Below, piece by piece: positions 1 through 7,115 of a stretch of 21,327 nucleotides of DNA. How positions within the stretch are numbered: the stretch's first letter is position 1; every line of letters begins with the position of its first letter. The notes under the pieces were generated by a model that worked only from the letters and a program-made list of their open reading frames with translations, did not search any database and had not been told where the DNA came from. Position numbers and translations under genes: made by a program. The stretch is from assembly GCA_045534095.1 (NCBI GenBank), contig JAZSJA010000142.1:1-21327 (forward strand). The letters are read 5' to 3'. The DNA is from UMGS1279 sp045534095. GTDB taxonomy: Bacteria > Bacillota > Clostridia > Oscillospirales > Acutalibacteraceae.

Positions 1-3000
1 TAGATGCAACACATAAACCAGCCTCCCAACTAGCGTTCATACTAGTAGCAAGTGCAGAGCCGTTTGCATCACTTGACCACATAGGTGCTTCTTTTGTGGT
101 AGCAGTACCAATCAACTTGAAAGAAATAGTAGAACCATTAGATAACGTTAAGGTATATGTTGTAGTACCCTCTTCAACTGCAACTGAGTCGGTACGATCA
201 ATATCTACTACCACATCATTGATTTTAACGGTTAATTTGCTAAAGTCAAAGGTGTATTCACCTTGGTCGAGATCAACAGAAAGTTGATAAACCCAACCGT
301 TTTCACCATATACCTTTTCTAAAATTCTATGTTCATTAGTATCCGAATAATTAACGGTTATAATATCACCATATTTATTAGGTACATATTCAGATTCAGT
401 TTTAAATGAATTATCTGTACCATTAGTGTTTTTATAAGAATAAACGTAAGTCTTACCGTTTAAAATATCAACCTCAGCATAATCGTAAGGGATAGCATCT
501 TTATTAGTTCTGTTATCGGTAATGGTAGTAGCATTAACTTTTGAAGTTATAGATTCAGGCATATATGCAAAGCCAAGGTTAAGAGATTCTTTAGTGCCAT
601 CGCCATCTAAATCGTGGAGATAATCGGTTTTGCCCAAAACGGTTGAAATTATGCTTTGACCTGCACTGGGAACATACTGTTTATCGCTTTCATCAACCCA
701 AGCGTTTTGAACAAGAGTTCCCTCAATAGTTACAGGAGCCGTATCTCCGTTAGCATCGCAAATAAACAAGGTGCTAAAGCCCATTAAGGTTTTGCTTGAA
801 TCATAGGTGGAAGCGGTAGGCTTTTGTACTAATGTAACGTCACGTAAAGTTAAACCATTGGCAGAGCCAACTAAAAGTGACGCAACTGCACCAAGCTCGA
901 TACGAGAGTTATCGATAACTAAATTACCGCCACTAACGTTTACGGCAGCACGACCGCCAGAAACGCGTGAGTTAAGAATTTGGCTGTTACCGCTAGCCAT
1001 AACACCGCTCTTAACATTGTAGTAACGTGTTTTATCAGTTGTTTGTGAACGGTTGCCCGATTCGGTCATATTACTCTTGTATAAAACAGCATAATCAAAG
1101 TTAGGAGTTACGATTTGAACGTTATCAAGTGTGCCGTTATTTAAGGTTACAAAGGAATAACCCATATCAAGAGCGGGAGAATCACTACCGCAGGTCATAG
1201 TAAATCCATTACCGTATAAGGTATAACCTCCGGAAACTTCAAGAGAGCTAAATCCACAATCTTTAAGTAAAACAACATTGTTTGCGGTAGCACTTGTAGC
1301 GGTGGTAGCATTTACAGCGTCAACAACTTCTACTGTAAGTGTTGTGGGTGAGCATAATTCGTCATCAGTTATAGCTATTGTAATGTTGGCGATACCTGTG
1401 AAATCATCAGCAAAATCAAGTGTGCCTGCATTCCATGTAGTACCCTCGGTATAAACGTTTAATTTTTCACCTTCTGAATTGGTTACTTCAACAGTAACAC
1501 CTGAAATTTCATTAGCATCAATTCCCTCGGCAACCTTAAACAAATTACCAAGTGTTACAGAGTTTTTATTACCAAGGCGGTAAATAAATTTATCTGTTTT
1601 TGGGAAAACAAGATCAAATTTTTCTACGGGGTCAAGCTCAGTATAATTGTTAGTGAACTTAATCTCGCCATTTGCTACGCCGTTCACAGTGTAGGATGTG
1701 GTAACGCCGCCTACATTGTTATCTTTAAGGGTTACTACTACTGTGTAAACAGTTTCGTCATAAGTAACGCAAACATCCTCGCCAGTAATCTCTTTAATAG
1801 TGTAGGTGAACTGTGTTTCGCCATCTATTGCAATGTCATTGGCATTGTAATTTACAGTAAATTCAAAGTTTCCGTTCACATCGTTCTTTACGGATTCAAC
1901 AAGAGCGTCTTCTTCATTGTAAAGACCAAATTCAAACTCGTTTTCTGTAACTTCGGTGCGGTCACCTGTAAGAACTGTGTTACCCTTAATGGTAATTAAG
2001 GCATTGGCATCGAAACTATAAATATTTTCAAATTCGATAGTGCCATTAGCATCACCGTTTACTGTTACCGAGCCGATGCTGAGAACGCCATTTGTATCAA
2101 TTACGTTAATAACAAGCGAGTGCTCTGCAGTGGAATAATTGATGAAACTTAAAGTTTTATCGATTTCCTTAACAGTAAAGGTGTAAGCACCTGCTTCTGG
2201 GAAACTTAAAGTATCAAAAGCGATGGTACCATTTGCGGAGTTGGTTTTCTCTTGATAAATAACTGTGCCATCAATTTCGCCTTCAAGTGTGAACTTAAAC
2301 TCACCATCCGCAAGGTTTTTGTTGTAAATCTTCTTTGCGATTGGTGCGTAGGTTACGGGAGCAGGATTAGAATAATTGTTGGTAAACTTAATCTCGCCAT
2401 TTGCTACGCCGTTTACAGTGTAGGATGCGGTAACGCCACCCTTATCGTTATCTGCTACAGTTACTACAACTGTATACTCTGTTGTATCATAGGTGTAACG
2501 GGCGTTGTTGCCTGCAATTTCCTTAATAGTGTAGGTAAACTGTTTTTCACCATCAATTTCAGTATCATTTTCGTCGAATTTTAATGTAGTGAACGCAAAG
2601 TTACCGGCTGCATCGTTCTTTACGGATTCAACAAGAGCGTCTTCTTCATTGTAAAGACCAAATTCAAACTCGTTTTCTGTAACTTCTGTGCGGTCACCTG
2701 TAAGAACAGTAGTACCGCGAAGGGTTACTTCATCTTCACCATCCATAAGGTAGGTGTTGGTGAATTCGATAGTGCCGTCAGCATCATCGTTTACTGTTAC
2801 CGAGTCGACTCTGAGAACGCCGTTTGTATAGATTACGTTAACAACAAGTGTATGCTCTGCGGTGGAATACTCAACAAAGCCTAAATATTCATTGATTTCC
2901 TTAACGGTAAAGGTATAAGTTCCAACTTTTGGGAAACTTAAAGCATCAAAGGTGATGGTACCATCTGCGGAGTTGGTTTTCTCCTGAGAAATAACTGTGC

Positions 3001-3418
3001 CATCAATTGCGCCTTCAAGTGTGAACTTAAACTCACCACCCGCAAGATTTTTGTTGTAAATCTTCTTTGCAGTTGGTTTGTAGGTTACGGGTTCGGGTAG
3101 GGTGATAACAGGCTCTTTATCAACGCCTTCCTCATTATAACCCGCAAGGTTTCTTGCAAGTGCGGTAACGTCTTCAAGATCAACAATTCCGTCACCGTTT
3201 ATGTCAGCTGCAAAAGGGTTATATTCAACATCCCAATCAGCTGCAAGACGTGCTAGGGTAATAAGGTCTTTAAGATTTTTTTCTCCGTCGCCATTTACGT
3301 CTCCGGGCAGTTCGCTGAATTTGTAAGTTGTATTAGCAAAAGCAGTGGTGCAAAGCAATACAACGCAAAGAGCCACAGAAAGAACAGTGCGGACGAACTT
3401 TGTTTTAAAAATTGACAT
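1..3418 (-). CDS. Large secreted dockerin / pilin-isopeptide-repeat protein (3' end off the left edge)
   Basis: An open frame of about 1139 codons runs from ATG at 3418 to the window edge without a stop. AAGGTG lies a few bases upstream of the ATG. Residues 1-28 are a classical Sec signal peptide ending in AFA. Residues about 39-95 form a type I dockerin with two calcium loops (DVNGDGEKNLKD and DINGDGIVDLED). From about residue 108 four domains of the streptococcal pilin isopeptide (Spy0128/FctA-like) type follow, ordered A-B-A-B; each has a TVKEI/TIKEI Glu motif and ends in F-x-N-x-Y. The remaining visible part has beta-helix-like Gly/Asn-rich repeats. It is the last gene of the SipW/TasA-like operon, so it probably acts outside the cell as an adhesin or matrix partner. 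The function is inferred; binding partners are unknown. No LPXTG can be seen because the C-terminus is missing. Confidence 0.85.
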   Translation of the reverse strand, partial: MSIFKTKFVRTVLSVALCVVLLCTTAFANTTYKFSELPGDVNGDGEKNLKDLITLARLAADWDVEYNPFAADINGDGIVDLEDVTALARNLAGYNEEGVDKEPVITLPEPVTYKPTAKKIYNKNLAGGEFKFTLEGAIDGTVISQEKTNSADGTITFDALSFPKVGTYTFTVKEINEYLGFVEYSTAEHTLVVNVIYTNGVLRVDSVTVNDDADGTIEFTNTYLMDGEDEVTLRGTTVLTGDRTEVTENEFEFGLYNEEDALVESVKNDAAGNFAFTTLKFDENDTEIDGEKQFTYTIKEIAGNNARYTYDTTEYTVVVTVADNDKGGVTASYTVNGVANGEIKFTNNYSNPAPVTYAPIAKKIYNKNLADGEFKFTLEGEIDGTVIYQEKTNSANGTIAFDTLSFPEAGAYTFTVKEIDKTLSFINYSTAEHSLVINVIDTNGVLSIGSVTVNGDANGTIEFENIYSFDANALITIKGNTVLTGDRTEVTENEFEFGLYNEEDALVESVKNDVNGNFEFTVNYNANDIAIDGETQFTYTIKEITGEDVCVTYDETVYTVVVTLKDNNVGGVTTSYTVNGVANGEIKFTNNYTELDPVEKFDLVFPKTDKFIYRLGNKNSVTLGNLFKVAEGIDANEISGVTVEVTNSEGEKLNVYTEGTTWNAGTLDFADDFTGIANITIAITDDELCSPTTLTVEVVDAVNATTATSATANNVVLLKDCGFSSLEVSGGYTLYGNGFTMTCGSDSPALDMGYSFVTLNNGTLDNVQIVTPNFDYAVLYKSNMTESGNRSQTTDKTRYYNVKSGVMASGNSQILNSRVSGGRAAVNVSGGNLVIDNSRIELGAVASLLVGSANGLTLRDVTLVQKPTASTYDSSKTLMGFSTLFICDANGDTAPVTIEGTLVQNAWVDESDKQYVPSAGQSIISTVLGKTDYLHDLDGDGTKESLNLGFAYMPESITSKVNATTITDNRTNKDAIPYDYAEVDILNGKTYVYSYKNTNGTDNSFKTESEYVPNKYGDIITVNYSDTNEHRILEKVYGENGWVYQLSVDLDQGEYTFDFSKLTVKINDVVVDIDRTDSVAVEEGTTTYTLTLSNGSTISFKLIGTATTKEAPMWSSDANGSALATSMNASWEAGLCVAS
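1640..3092 (-). repeat. Tandem ~730-bp duplication encoding the A-B isopeptide domain pair
   Basis: Two copies of an approximately 730-bp unit lie head to tail inside the secreted-protein gene. The block starting CGGATTCAAC occurs at 1891 and again at 2623 (offset 732) and stays almost identical for about 80 bases. The block starting AACTGTGCC occurs at 2261 and 2993 (offset 732). The block AATCTCGCC occurs at 1661 and 2390 (offset 729), so one codon was gained or lost. Offsets are multiples of three, so the frame is kept. Exact unit boundaries were set by eye. Confidence 0.85.
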
Positions 3419-3443
3419 TTTTCACACACCTTTTAATTTTTTA

Positions 3444-3511
3444 GGTAAACAAAAGGCACAAAAACAGCTTTATGCCCTTTGGTTACCGTCAAACCTCCGA
3501 AGAGGTTTGAC
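3444..3511 (-). other. Two abutting RNA hairpins between the TasA-like gene and the dockerin gene
   Basis: On the minus strand a perfect 10-bp stem (3502-3511 with 3488-3497) is capped by the very stable C(UUCG)G tetraloop. Directly next to it, with no spacer, a 15-position stem (3473-3487 with 3444-3458) has one mismatch and one G-U pair around a 14-nt loop. No long U-tract follows on the minus strand, so a simple intrinsic terminator is not the best reading. A stability or processing element that limits read-through into the very large downstream gene is plausible. Confidence 0.65.
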
Positions 3512-3525
3512 AGTTTTGTACACTA

Positions 3526-5130
3526 TTAGAAAGTATGAAGAATAGTGTTTGCGTCATAAGAGTTGCCGGTTGCGGGATCTTTTACGCGAAGAACAACTTT
3601 AAGGGTAGCACCCTCAAGAGCGTTATTAACGTCACCTGCACCGCAGTAGAATGTGCCAACAAAGCTAGCAACGTCAGCATAGGTCCAAGGAACTTGAGTT
3701 ACACTACCAAGAAGAGGAATTTCTTCGTTAGCTGCGAGTGTAACGTCGCCATTGTGGAAACCAACCCAACCGAAGGAACCGTAGTTACCGCCGAGGAAGA
3801 TTTGGTTTTCGCCAAGAGCTCTGTCAAGGGATACGTAGAAATCGCATTCCCAGTTTGCATATGGGCCTTCTACTGCTGCATCAGCAGAATCTTTGCACTG
3901 GAATTTGTATAAGTTATCGAGGTTTGCCTCGAGACCTTCAGTGGGTGACCACTGACCATAACCACCCCATTGGATTGCACCAAGCTCAGCTTCTGCCTCT
4001 GCAATAGTCATTTTGGTAACGTCAGCAGTAGGATACTGATTTTCGGGAACTACAGGAGGTACGTACTCAGACCCTGCATCGTATACAACGGTGAAGGGGC
4101 TGAAGTCAGCAGTCTCAAAGGTAAGATTACCGTTTGAAGGATTGTAAACGCAAGGAATCTCTTGATCATAGTGATAGAGCTTTACAGTTGCGGGATCAAG
4201 TCCTTCGGGAAGGGGAAGAGTAATCTTAATAGGCTCTTGGTTATTCTCTTTTACGCCTAAAACACTAACGTCAAAACCTTCTGCTTCTTCATTAGCAGCT
4301 ATAGTAATGTTGCCGTAAGGAAGATCAGGAACGATTTTTACTGTAATGGTATCTTCGCCATCCTCAAGAGCAGCTGCAGGAACTACAAAGTTAGCAAGCT
4401 TGCTTTTGGGATCTAAACGGAGTTCAAGATTAGCAGCGCTTTCACCCTCTGCAATGGTAGCAGTTGCGGTGTAAACTTTGTCAAACAATGCATTTACGTC
4501 GTATTGATCGTTAAAGCTATCTTTCTCATAGGTGTACTGAGTAGCGAAGATGGTGATATCAAATTCGCCGCCTAAGTCTAAGCCTTGATACTCGTTGCCT
4601 GCAGTTTCCTGCATTTTAAGAACAATACCGAGGTATGCTTCTTTGCCTGCTAATAAGGTACCGTAAGTGGTATCCTCAATAGTGTTGATGAATTTATCTA
4701 AGGTACCAACCTTGGTGTAACCTGCGAGGTTACGGTCGGTAGGCATAGCTAATTCATTTTCGCTGGGGCAAACGTAAACGTCAATAACCTCAGCTAATTT
4801 AGAAAGAGATTTTTGAGCGGTGAATTTAGCAAACCATTTAAGTGCTAAAGAACCCTCATTCTCTATTTTAAGAACCTTAGCTTCGGTGTATCCGGGCTCC
4901 CATAAATTGTAATCAAACAAAGGAGCATTGGAATCTTTAATAGATACCCAGTTGCCATCCTTTAATACTTCCAAGTCGAGCTCTAAAGTACCGGCTTGAA
5001 TTTTGTTATTAGAGGAGCTAACGGAATCTGTAAACCAAGCAAAGGTGCTACCAATTAGCATTGCTACGCACATAATAAGTACGAGAGCACTGGTGAGTAG
5101 TGCACGTTTTGTGCTTCTAGTTTTTGTCAT
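3526..5130 (-). CDS. TasA-like SipW-dependent extracellular protein, long form (534 aa)
   Basis: The start is placed at ATG 5130, not the open-frame start at 5196, because AAGGAGG sits about 10 bases upstream of 5130 and the N-terminus then reads as a signal peptide. Residues 1-30 hold a basic n-region and hydrophobic core, followed by AWFTD at 31-35, the hallmark of SipW-processed TasA/camelysin proteins. Residues about 45-210 resemble the TasA-type beta-sandwich (TLELDLEV, WEPGYTEAKVLKIENEG). About 220-375 is a second beta-rich segment, and after a proline-rich linker (EYVPPVVPE) comes a C-terminal domain rich in Trp, Gly and Asn. TasA itself is about 260 aa, so this protein is twice as long. 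It likely forms or caps an extracellular fibre after cleavage by a neighbouring peptidase. The C-terminal domain is not recognised. Confidence 0.85.
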   Translation of the reverse strand: MTKTRSTKRALLTSALVLIMCVAMLIGSTFAWFTDSVSSSNNKIQAGTLELDLEVLKDGNWVSIKDSNAPLFDYNLWEPGYTEAKVLKIENEGSLALKWFAKFTAQKSLSKLAEVIDVYVCPSENELAMPTDRNLAGYTKVGTLDKFINTIEDTTYGTLLAGKEAYLGIVLKMQETAGNEYQGLDLGGEFDITIFATQYTYEKDSFNDQYDVNALFDKVYTATATIAEGESAANLELRLDPKSKLANFVVPAAALEDGEDTITVKIVPDLPYGNITIAANEEAEGFDVSVLGVKENNQEPIKITLPLPEGLDPATVKLYHYDQEIPCVYNPSNGNLTFETADFSPFTVVYDAGSEYVPPVVPENQYPTADVTKMTIAEAEAELGAIQWGGYGQWSPTEGLEANLDNLYKFQCKDSADAAVEGPYANWECDFYVSLDRALGENQIFLGGNYGSFGWVGFHNGDVTLAANEEIPLLGSVTQVPWTYADVASFVGTFYCGAGDVNNALEGATLKVVLRVKDPATGNSYDANTILHTF

Positions 5131-5153
5131 TTTAAAATGACCTCCTTGAAAAT

Positions 5154-5201
5154 TTGTCGGCAAAAGAAGTTGCAAATAATATGCGCCGACAAGCATATTA
5201 T
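5154..5201 (-). promoter_or_regulatory. Candidate RNA pseudoknot upstream of the long TasA-like gene's ribosome site
   Basis: In the transcript a 9-bp hairpin forms between 5193-5201 and 5176-5184 (ATAATATGC/GCATATTAT). Its whole 8-nt loop at 5185-5192 (TTGTCGGC in the mRNA) is perfectly complementary to 5154-5161 (GCCGACAA), which ends about 8 bases before the AAGGAGG ribosome site. The two pairings interleave, giving an H-type pseudoknot or two alternative folds. Both could control translation or mRNA decay. With zero-length connecting loops, a few base pairs would have to open for both stems to coexist. Confidence 0.55.
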
Positions 5202-5265
5202 CCGCAGTATTGGTCTTTAACCTTTACAAAGTAAAGATCAATTAAGTTTTAACAAGATGTGTTGA

Positions 5266-5937
5266 TTAGATACCAACGGTTTTGAAAGCTGCCCAAGCTG
5301 CATCTTTAGCATCGGTGCCTTCGGGAACAACGTTATCGGTCTGAACAGCATCGGCTTTAACGGTAATGTTGAAGTTACCGCCAAATGCAACGACTTCTTC
5401 ACGAGTTAAAGATTCAGGAATCTTAACGTTATCGAAAACGTTGATGATTTGACCGGGATTTACGATATCCTTGTAGTACATTACGTAAACAAGATCCTCA
5501 GGGATTACAGTAGCTCCGTTCATATTGTTCCAAACGTGGTTCCAATCGGTAGGAACATAGCCATCAAATACGCTTGTAACGTCGAAGTTTGCACCAAGAG
5601 CGTTGATCCAAGCAGCAGCATCAGAGATGGTTACAGTAACGCGGATGTACTGATCATAGTGACCGGTGTTTTCTACGCGTGCTTCTTTTTTAAGAACGTC
5701 GCCGGGTAGAATATCTTTGTATTCATAACCGTCTTGATCTTTATTAGCTTCAGGAGTGTTTTCCCAAACGTCAACAGAGAAGATCTCATCTGGAGTATCA
5801 TCTTCGCTATCAGCAATCATAAATTGGTTGGTTACAGCATCATCATCAGAGAACCAAGCTAAGGTACCCATAGAAAGAACAGCAATAACACAAATAGCTA
5901 ATGCAACTACCAAAACTTTTCTTTTTGAAATTTTCAT
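5266..5937 (-). CDS. TasA/camelysin-like SipW-dependent protein (223 aa)
   Basis: ATG 5937 follows AAAGGAGG at a spacing of eight. Residues 1-26 form a signal peptide (KISKRK n-region, then a hydrophobic core), followed by LAWFSD at 26-31, the SipW recognition context found in B. subtilis TasA and Bacillus camelysin. The mature part is acidic and beta-rich, with motifs shared with this family: DILPGD, an ARVENTGHYDQYIRVTV strand pair, and a conserved-looking GNFNITVKADAVQT near the C-terminus. Its size (mature about 195 aa) fits a TasA-like fibre subunit. It sits between the SipW-type peptidase gene and the longer TasA-like gene, matching the sipW-tasA pairing in Bacillus. It is the best candidate for the main fibre subunit; polymerisation is inferred from the family. 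Confidence 0.88.
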   Translation of the reverse strand: MKISKRKVLVVALAICVIAVLSMGTLAWFSDDDAVTNQFMIADSEDDTPDEIFSVDVWENTPEANKDQDGYEYKDILPGDVLKKEARVENTGHYDQYIRVTVTISDAAAWINALGANFDVTSVFDGYVPTDWNHVWNNMNGATVIPEDLVYVMYYKDIVNPGQIINVFDNVKIPESLTREEVVAFGGNFNITVKADAVQTDNVVPEGTDAKDAAWAAFKTVGI

Positions 5938-5978
5938 TTCATTGTCCTCCTTTCTTCAAGATTCTTATTTCAAACTCA

Positions 5979-6004
5979 TGTCTGTTGGAATTCCTTTACA
6001 GACA
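5979..6004 (-). other. Hairpin between sipW-like gene and TasA-like gene
   Basis: A 7-bp inverted repeat (TGTCTGT at 5979-5985 with ACAGACA at 5998-6004) encloses a 12-nt loop containing the palindrome GGAATTCC. It lies in the 87-bp gap upstream of the 223-aa TasA-like gene. No U-tract follows, so it is more likely a stability or processing hairpin than a terminator. Confidence 0.45.
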
Positions 6005-6024
6005 CGAACGTGAAAGCCTAATAA

Positions 6025-6681
6025 TCAGGACTCTTTATCAGCCGGAGTATCGGCTTCATCTGAGGTTTTTATACCTGCCATTTGGGATTTTAATTTTTCA
6101 ACCTCGGCTTTAAGGCGTTCATTTTCCTTAGAGGCGGTATCAATCTCATTTTTCATTTCGGCTTCTGCTTGTTCGGCGTCTTCGTCTTTTTTCTTTTTAG
6201 TGAACATACCGGGAGCAAAAACTATAATAATAAGAACAACTCCTAAACCAATGGTGTAATATGTACCGGGAGGATTTTGAACAAAGTCAGATACGTAACC
6301 AAGCTTAGGAAGTGAAAACTTTGGTACACCTACAACGTTTTTAAAATGAACGGGTTTGTCATCCTCGTCCGGGTTAGCGTCACCCTTTGTATATAGGTGT
6401 TGATTTTCTGCATCGATTCTTACAACTCTGTGGGTTGCAATATCCTTGTGTTCGTTAAGCAAAAAGGTGATAGAATCGCCAACCTTAATTGTGTTGGGAT
6501 CTACCTCTTTAACGTAAAGTAAATCGCCAACGCTGTAGGTGGGTTCCATACTGCCTGAAATAACGGTAAAGCACTTGTAACCCAATATGCGTGAGCCCAT
6601 TAAAAATATGGCACAAAGCACAACAAATATCACAAGCATCGTTGAGATGATGTTCCATATTTTTTTTAGAGTTTTTTCCAT
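6025..6681 (-). CDS. sipW: ER-type (SipW-like) signal peptidase I with cytosolic coiled-coil tail
   Basis: ATG 6681 follows AGGAG. The 218-aa protein has a first membrane segment at about 10-30, then the catalytic domain outside the membrane: SGSMEPT with nucleophile Ser44, ATHRVV with His84 in place of the bacterial Lys, and KGDAN with Asp101 followed by Asp107/108. This Ser-His-Asp pattern defines the archaeal/eukaryotic ER-type subgroup to which B. subtilis SipW belongs. A second membrane segment at about 141-160 returns the chain to the cytosol, where KKKK and a heptad-like charged helix (about 165-203) follow; most SipW proteins lack such a tail. It probably matures the two downstream AWF(S/T)D proteins. 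Confidence 0.9.
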   Translation of the reverse strand: MEKTLKKIWNIISTMLVIFVVLCAIFLMGSRILGYKCFTVISGSMEPTYSVGDLLYVKEVDPNTIKVGDSITFLLNEHKDIATHRVVRIDAENQHLYTKGDANPDEDDKPVHFKNVVGVPKFSLPKLGYVSDFVQNPPGTYYTIGLGVVLIIIVFAPGMFTKKKKDEDAEQAEAEMKNEIDTASKENERLKAEVEKLKSQMAGIKTSDEADTPADKES

Positions 6682-6761
6682 ATAATATATCTCCTATATA
6701 TATTTCTTTTGTAACCAAAAAGCATAACTTATTTTCTATTACATATTATTACGGTAAGTTT

Positions 6762-6786
6762 ACCGCCCATATGTAAATGGGGCGGT
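6762..6786 (-). other. Hairpin upstream of the sipW-like gene
   Basis: ACCGCCC at 6762-6768 pairs with GGGCGGT at 6780-6786 around an 11-nt loop. The adjacent palindrome CGGTAA-GT-TTACCG (6752-6765) overlaps one arm and offers an alternative fold. It lies in the 136-bp gap before the sipW-like start. No U-run follows on the minus strand. Confidence 0.45.
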
Positions 6787-6817
6787 GAATAGCTTATACA
6801 TATAATAAACAAAGGTA

Positions 6818-7084
6818 CTAATATTTCACAAAGGGAATTAAAGAAAGCCATAATTTGCGTTTTTGACGTTTCCAATATCGGCGTTCAGAGCCCTCCGTAC
6901 GTTCGATTTCGCAAGTTAAATAATTAAGTTCCTTGAAAAAATCTTTAAAATGCATTACTGAAATAATAAGTAATAATAATGCAAACAAGGCTGCAATAAT
7001 GCCAATAAGGATATTTAGTCCTAAATTTTGGTTGTTGTGTGGCATAGCTGTAAGACTAATAAAATTTTTAAACAAGGGACTCAA
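6818..7084 (-). CDS. Small one-helix membrane protein between the two signal peptidases
   Basis: The frame is open for 88 codons from a TTG at 7084 to a stop at 6818, on the operon strand and 31 bp downstream of the upstream peptidase gene. The predicted protein has a hydrophobic helix at about residues 24-44 (ILIGIIAALFALLLLIIS) followed by a basic, probably cytosolic tail (ERRYWKRQKRKLW). No convincing ribosome site precedes the TTG, and an internal ATG at 7045 also lacks one; translation may be coupled to the preceding gene. I do not recognise the family. Position and topology make it a possible accessory of the peptidases, but it could also be a chance frame. Confidence 0.45.
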   Translation of the reverse strand: MSPLFKNFISLTAMPHNNQNLGLNILIGIIAALFALLLLIISVMHFKDFFKELNYLTCEIERTEGSERRYWKRQKRKLWLSLIPFVKY

Positions 7085-7115
7085 CTCATTTCTAATGGGG
7101 CAGGGAACTGGGGGA

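Noticed and set aside
2252..2584. 110-codon plus-strand frame inside the isopeptide region
   Set aside because: It is antisense to a repeat-rich coding region with clear domain content on the minus strand and has no recognisable domain or ribosome site.
5131..5196. Upstream extension of the long TasA-like protein to a start at 5196
   Set aside because: It would put 22 residues before a normal signal peptide and ignore AAGGAGG before 5130; the segment overlaps the candidate pseudoknot instead.
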